Positions 49,601 through 50,508 of a stretch of DNA of 50,508 nucleotides are shown here, in pieces; within the stretch, counting starts at the first letter, position 1; each line of letters starts with the position of its first letter. Made by a program: the position numbers and the translations under genes. The notes beneath the pieces are model-generated. The model ran no database searches. It was not told the origin of the DNA and was given only the letters and a program-made list of their open reading frames with translations. The DNA is from CALMEH01 sp031409875 (GTDB lineage: Bacteria > Acidobacteriota > Blastocatellia > Pyrinomonadales > Pyrinomonadaceae). The stretch covers positions 1 to 50,508 of the forward strand of contig JANNYB010000160.1 in the NCBI GenBank assembly GCA_031409875.1. Direction: 5' to 3'.

Positions 49601-50454
49601 AACGCAGATTTGAACGGCGCAAAAGCGTTTCGTGCTTGAATGCTTTTATCGCGGATAAAGCCGAAAATATTTCCCGTGTAAGTATTCGTGCCGCGTTTGG
49701 TAACGACGTTAATAACGCCGCCCGTCGCGCGTCCGAATTCGGCGGTGTAGGAATTAGTTGAAACTTGATATTCCTGCACGGCTTCTTGCGAAACGGTGGT
49801 TCGCGCCGCGTTAATCGAGTTATCGGTAAAGTCTGCGCCGTCCACGTTGACTTGTGTCGAACGTCCGCGCTGACCGCCGACATTGATGCCGGATGTCGGT
49901 GCAGGTCCAATCGGGCGACCGTTGTCGCGTCCGACCGTCGAAAGCGTCAACGCAAAACCCGTTGCACTGCGTTCGTTAATCGGTAAATTGTCAATGCGAT
50001 CTTCGCTGATCGTATTGGAAACAGTCGTGCTTGTCGTTTCAACAAGCGCAACCGAACCAATCGGAACATCAACCACAATAGAACTTGAACCCGGTTCTAA
50101 GGTTATGGTCAAATCGGCGGCTTGACCGACCGTTAATCTAATTGGCGGAAGAGCCGCTTTTTTGAACCCGTTGGCTTCTGCCGTAATAACATATTCGCTC
50201 GGCGGCAAGCTGATAAATTTATATTCACCGGAATCGTTTGTCGTAACTGTGCGCGTAATTCCGGTTGCCGCATCTTTGGCGACAACGGTTGCGCCCGGAA
50301 CAACTCCGCCCGCTTGGTCAACGACCGTGCCGGATAAATCAGCCGCGTTGGACTGCGATTGTGCGAATGACGCGCTGAAGCATAAAAGAACCATCATCGC
50401 CGCCAAAAAACTTTGCGCGGCAATGCTGGAATTTCTTATAGAAATCGCTTTCAT
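46645..50454 (-). CDS. Oar-like TonB-dependent outer-membrane receptor (large)
   Basis: 1269 residues. Signal peptide ends in SFAQ near residue 32. Carboxypeptidase-regulatory-like domain: ADLSGTVVDQAGGVVPGATV ... GEYKFISLPPSEYVITAEA. Plug domain: STTVSNTISEDRIDNLPI, GINVGGQRGRSTQVNVDGAD. The barrel ends in RQLQFGFRLNF with the terminal aromatic residue. AAGGAG lies 9 bases before the ATG. A second Oar family member in the window, with longer extracellular loops than the one at 31976; substrate unknown. A TTGACG lies at the extreme right of the window, possibly the -35 box of its promoter. Confidence 0.92.
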   Translation of the reverse strand: MKAISIRNSSIAAQSFLAAMMVLLCFSASFAQSQSNAADLSGTVVDQAGGVVPGATVVAKDAATGITRTVTTNDSGEYKFISLPPSEYVITAEANGFKKAALPPIRLTVGQAADLTITLEPGSSSIVVDVPIGSVALVETTSTTVSNTISEDRIDNLPINERSATGFALTLSTVGRDNGRPIGPAPTSGINVGGQRGRSTQVNVDGADFTDNSINAARTTVSQEAVQEYQVSTNSYTAEFGRATGGVINVVTKRGTNTYTGNIFGFIRDKSIQARNAFAPFKSAFTRTQFGGTLGGPLPFLNFGEGGPVATNGKDRNFFFASFERRQRNESGFFTSDVTGNLTSSATIPVIAGINPIGRTFNNLTPQQAAAINTLVGSGVAANICAARAYAFFASSGGQTALTGINPLSSPNDGSVCPAISPIAPGTIGPRFLLSGAPVPFGTTNAGGDLIAFRALNGLQRVFPVTDRTNYFSFRTDHNINERNQLNLRFSYNTSNLTGIQVESQNQSLGQNDFSRTGITTIKDGSFTLNLTTTGGTNLVNDFRFQFAKRITTFRSQNGDAVSFNISGTAFIGRELFSPVRRTENRFQVADNLTYVVGDHTFKFGADMNWVEIPSARFELNFAGLFNFGPTAPTNLNAAFAGLPDFTPVQSYGLGLPSIFIQGFGNPISEIRNRPFALFAQDTFKLTKRLTFNYGLRYDVEFTETIAPVAFRDPLTGITLSSNDILNAQNALGVQQGIPRDYNNFAPRFGFAFDVFGDGKTVVRGALGFFYDHPLLAIAFNSDIADAAQQQQSVLTAGSPAPTSLFNASQVFQGTVCGVQGSLPAICGATITPGVAASAQYQFGRQRFNDQTFTGFGAVLPFVLPISQNFEYASATQANLTFERQITKDMAISVGYIFVGAHHLPRPTDLNSPNTALQIQNFQRFFGGALPTSTQAAVAFSIPTTAPGTPAGVGCAVVIPGMVAQCPGGRVVAPAIANFFRPNAPNYFLAAALSGGLVSKAVLDSQIAGSLRTPGVLSPFGAVNAQVSDGNSNYNALNIELKRRYANNFTFLASYTWSHSIDDSSDLQTLLVPQDVNNFRAEKADSLFDQRHRFVFSGVMSSPVSWRNGSGLQKFFSDFSIAPILEISSGRPFNIITNVDANNDQSSQTDRPSVNADGSLCVPGSVGCSTGLITNGRFSVGALGRNRGILAGYASLDMRIARQIRFGERVRLELIAEGFNLFNRFNEASASPFFTDVNLRNERSKGSYFSRSTAAYDQRQLQFGFRLNF

Positions 50455-50508
50455 TATATTTTCTCCTTAAGTAACTTTTCTATTAAATTTTTTGAGAATT
50501 CGTCAACT

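Overview
The window looks like a chromosomal segment from an Acidobacteriota-type bacterium, most likely Blastocatellia/Pyrinomonadaceae-like. This rests on two very large Oar-type TonB-dependent receptors with N-terminal carboxypeptidase-regulatory-like domains, a secreted M36 (fungalysin) peptidase with C-terminal FG-GAP/VCBS repeats, large secreted HEAT and TPR proteins, a Tes/MSS-like radical SAM enzyme, moderate GC and weak Shine-Dalgarno use. This is inference from gene content; no marker gene was compared.

Layout. 1-5 kb: the 3' part of an S66 LD-carboxypeptidase, an orphan BRO-N/antirepressor-like gene, then a nucleotide-sugar cluster (UDP-glucuronate decarboxylase, small coiled-coil protein, second SDR epimerase/dehydratase) and a small secreted beta-sandwich protein. 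5-11 kb: mostly minus strand: DUF6941-like protein, ATP-grasp ligase, Tat-exported dienelactone hydrolase, histone deacetylase-family amidohydrolase, FtsB/DivIC-like protein and phosphohexomutase. 11.7-13.7 kb: a 675-residue radical SAM enzyme resembling tetraether/membrane-spanning-lipid synthases, with its own regulatory region and terminator. 13.8-14.9 kb: a REP-associated tyrosine transposase bracketed by two inverted REP pairs. 15-23 kb: a giant exported HEAT-repeat protein convergent with the M36 protease. 23.4-30.8 kb: tRNA-Thr(CGT), then a defence or DNA-modification island: HNH nuclease, HerA-like ATPase, AT-rich Eco57I-class methyltransferase plus putative PD-(D/E)XK partner, and a frameshifted dndC. 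31-50 kb: zinc-ribbon protein, TonB receptor, TPR protein, Era, lipid A-type acyltransferase, Uma2 protein, MoaA, SH3 protein, QueG, a Baeyer-Villiger-type monooxygenase and a second TonB receptor.

The most unusual feature is a dense set of intergenic hairpins. About twelve gene borders carry long inverted repeats whose arms are built of short 7-10 bp tandem units. Nearly every border has a different unit sequence but the same architecture, often starting at or overlapping a stop codon. Three further places carry the tandem units without an inverted arm. Two instances are translated: a ~48-residue N-terminal extension of Era and an insertion in MoaA. A separate class of REP-like palindromes includes the GGAG-headed REPs around the transposase and a GCGGTAGCG-core family; one of the latter encodes the last residues and stop codon of queG.

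A second notable point is the DNA phosphorothioation-type remnant: dndC is broken by a frameshift explained by loss of one copy of a 4-bp direct repeat, and is separated from a same-strand HerA-like ATPase by an inserted AT-rich restriction-modification pair. All function calls come from reading motifs by eye; no database search was run.
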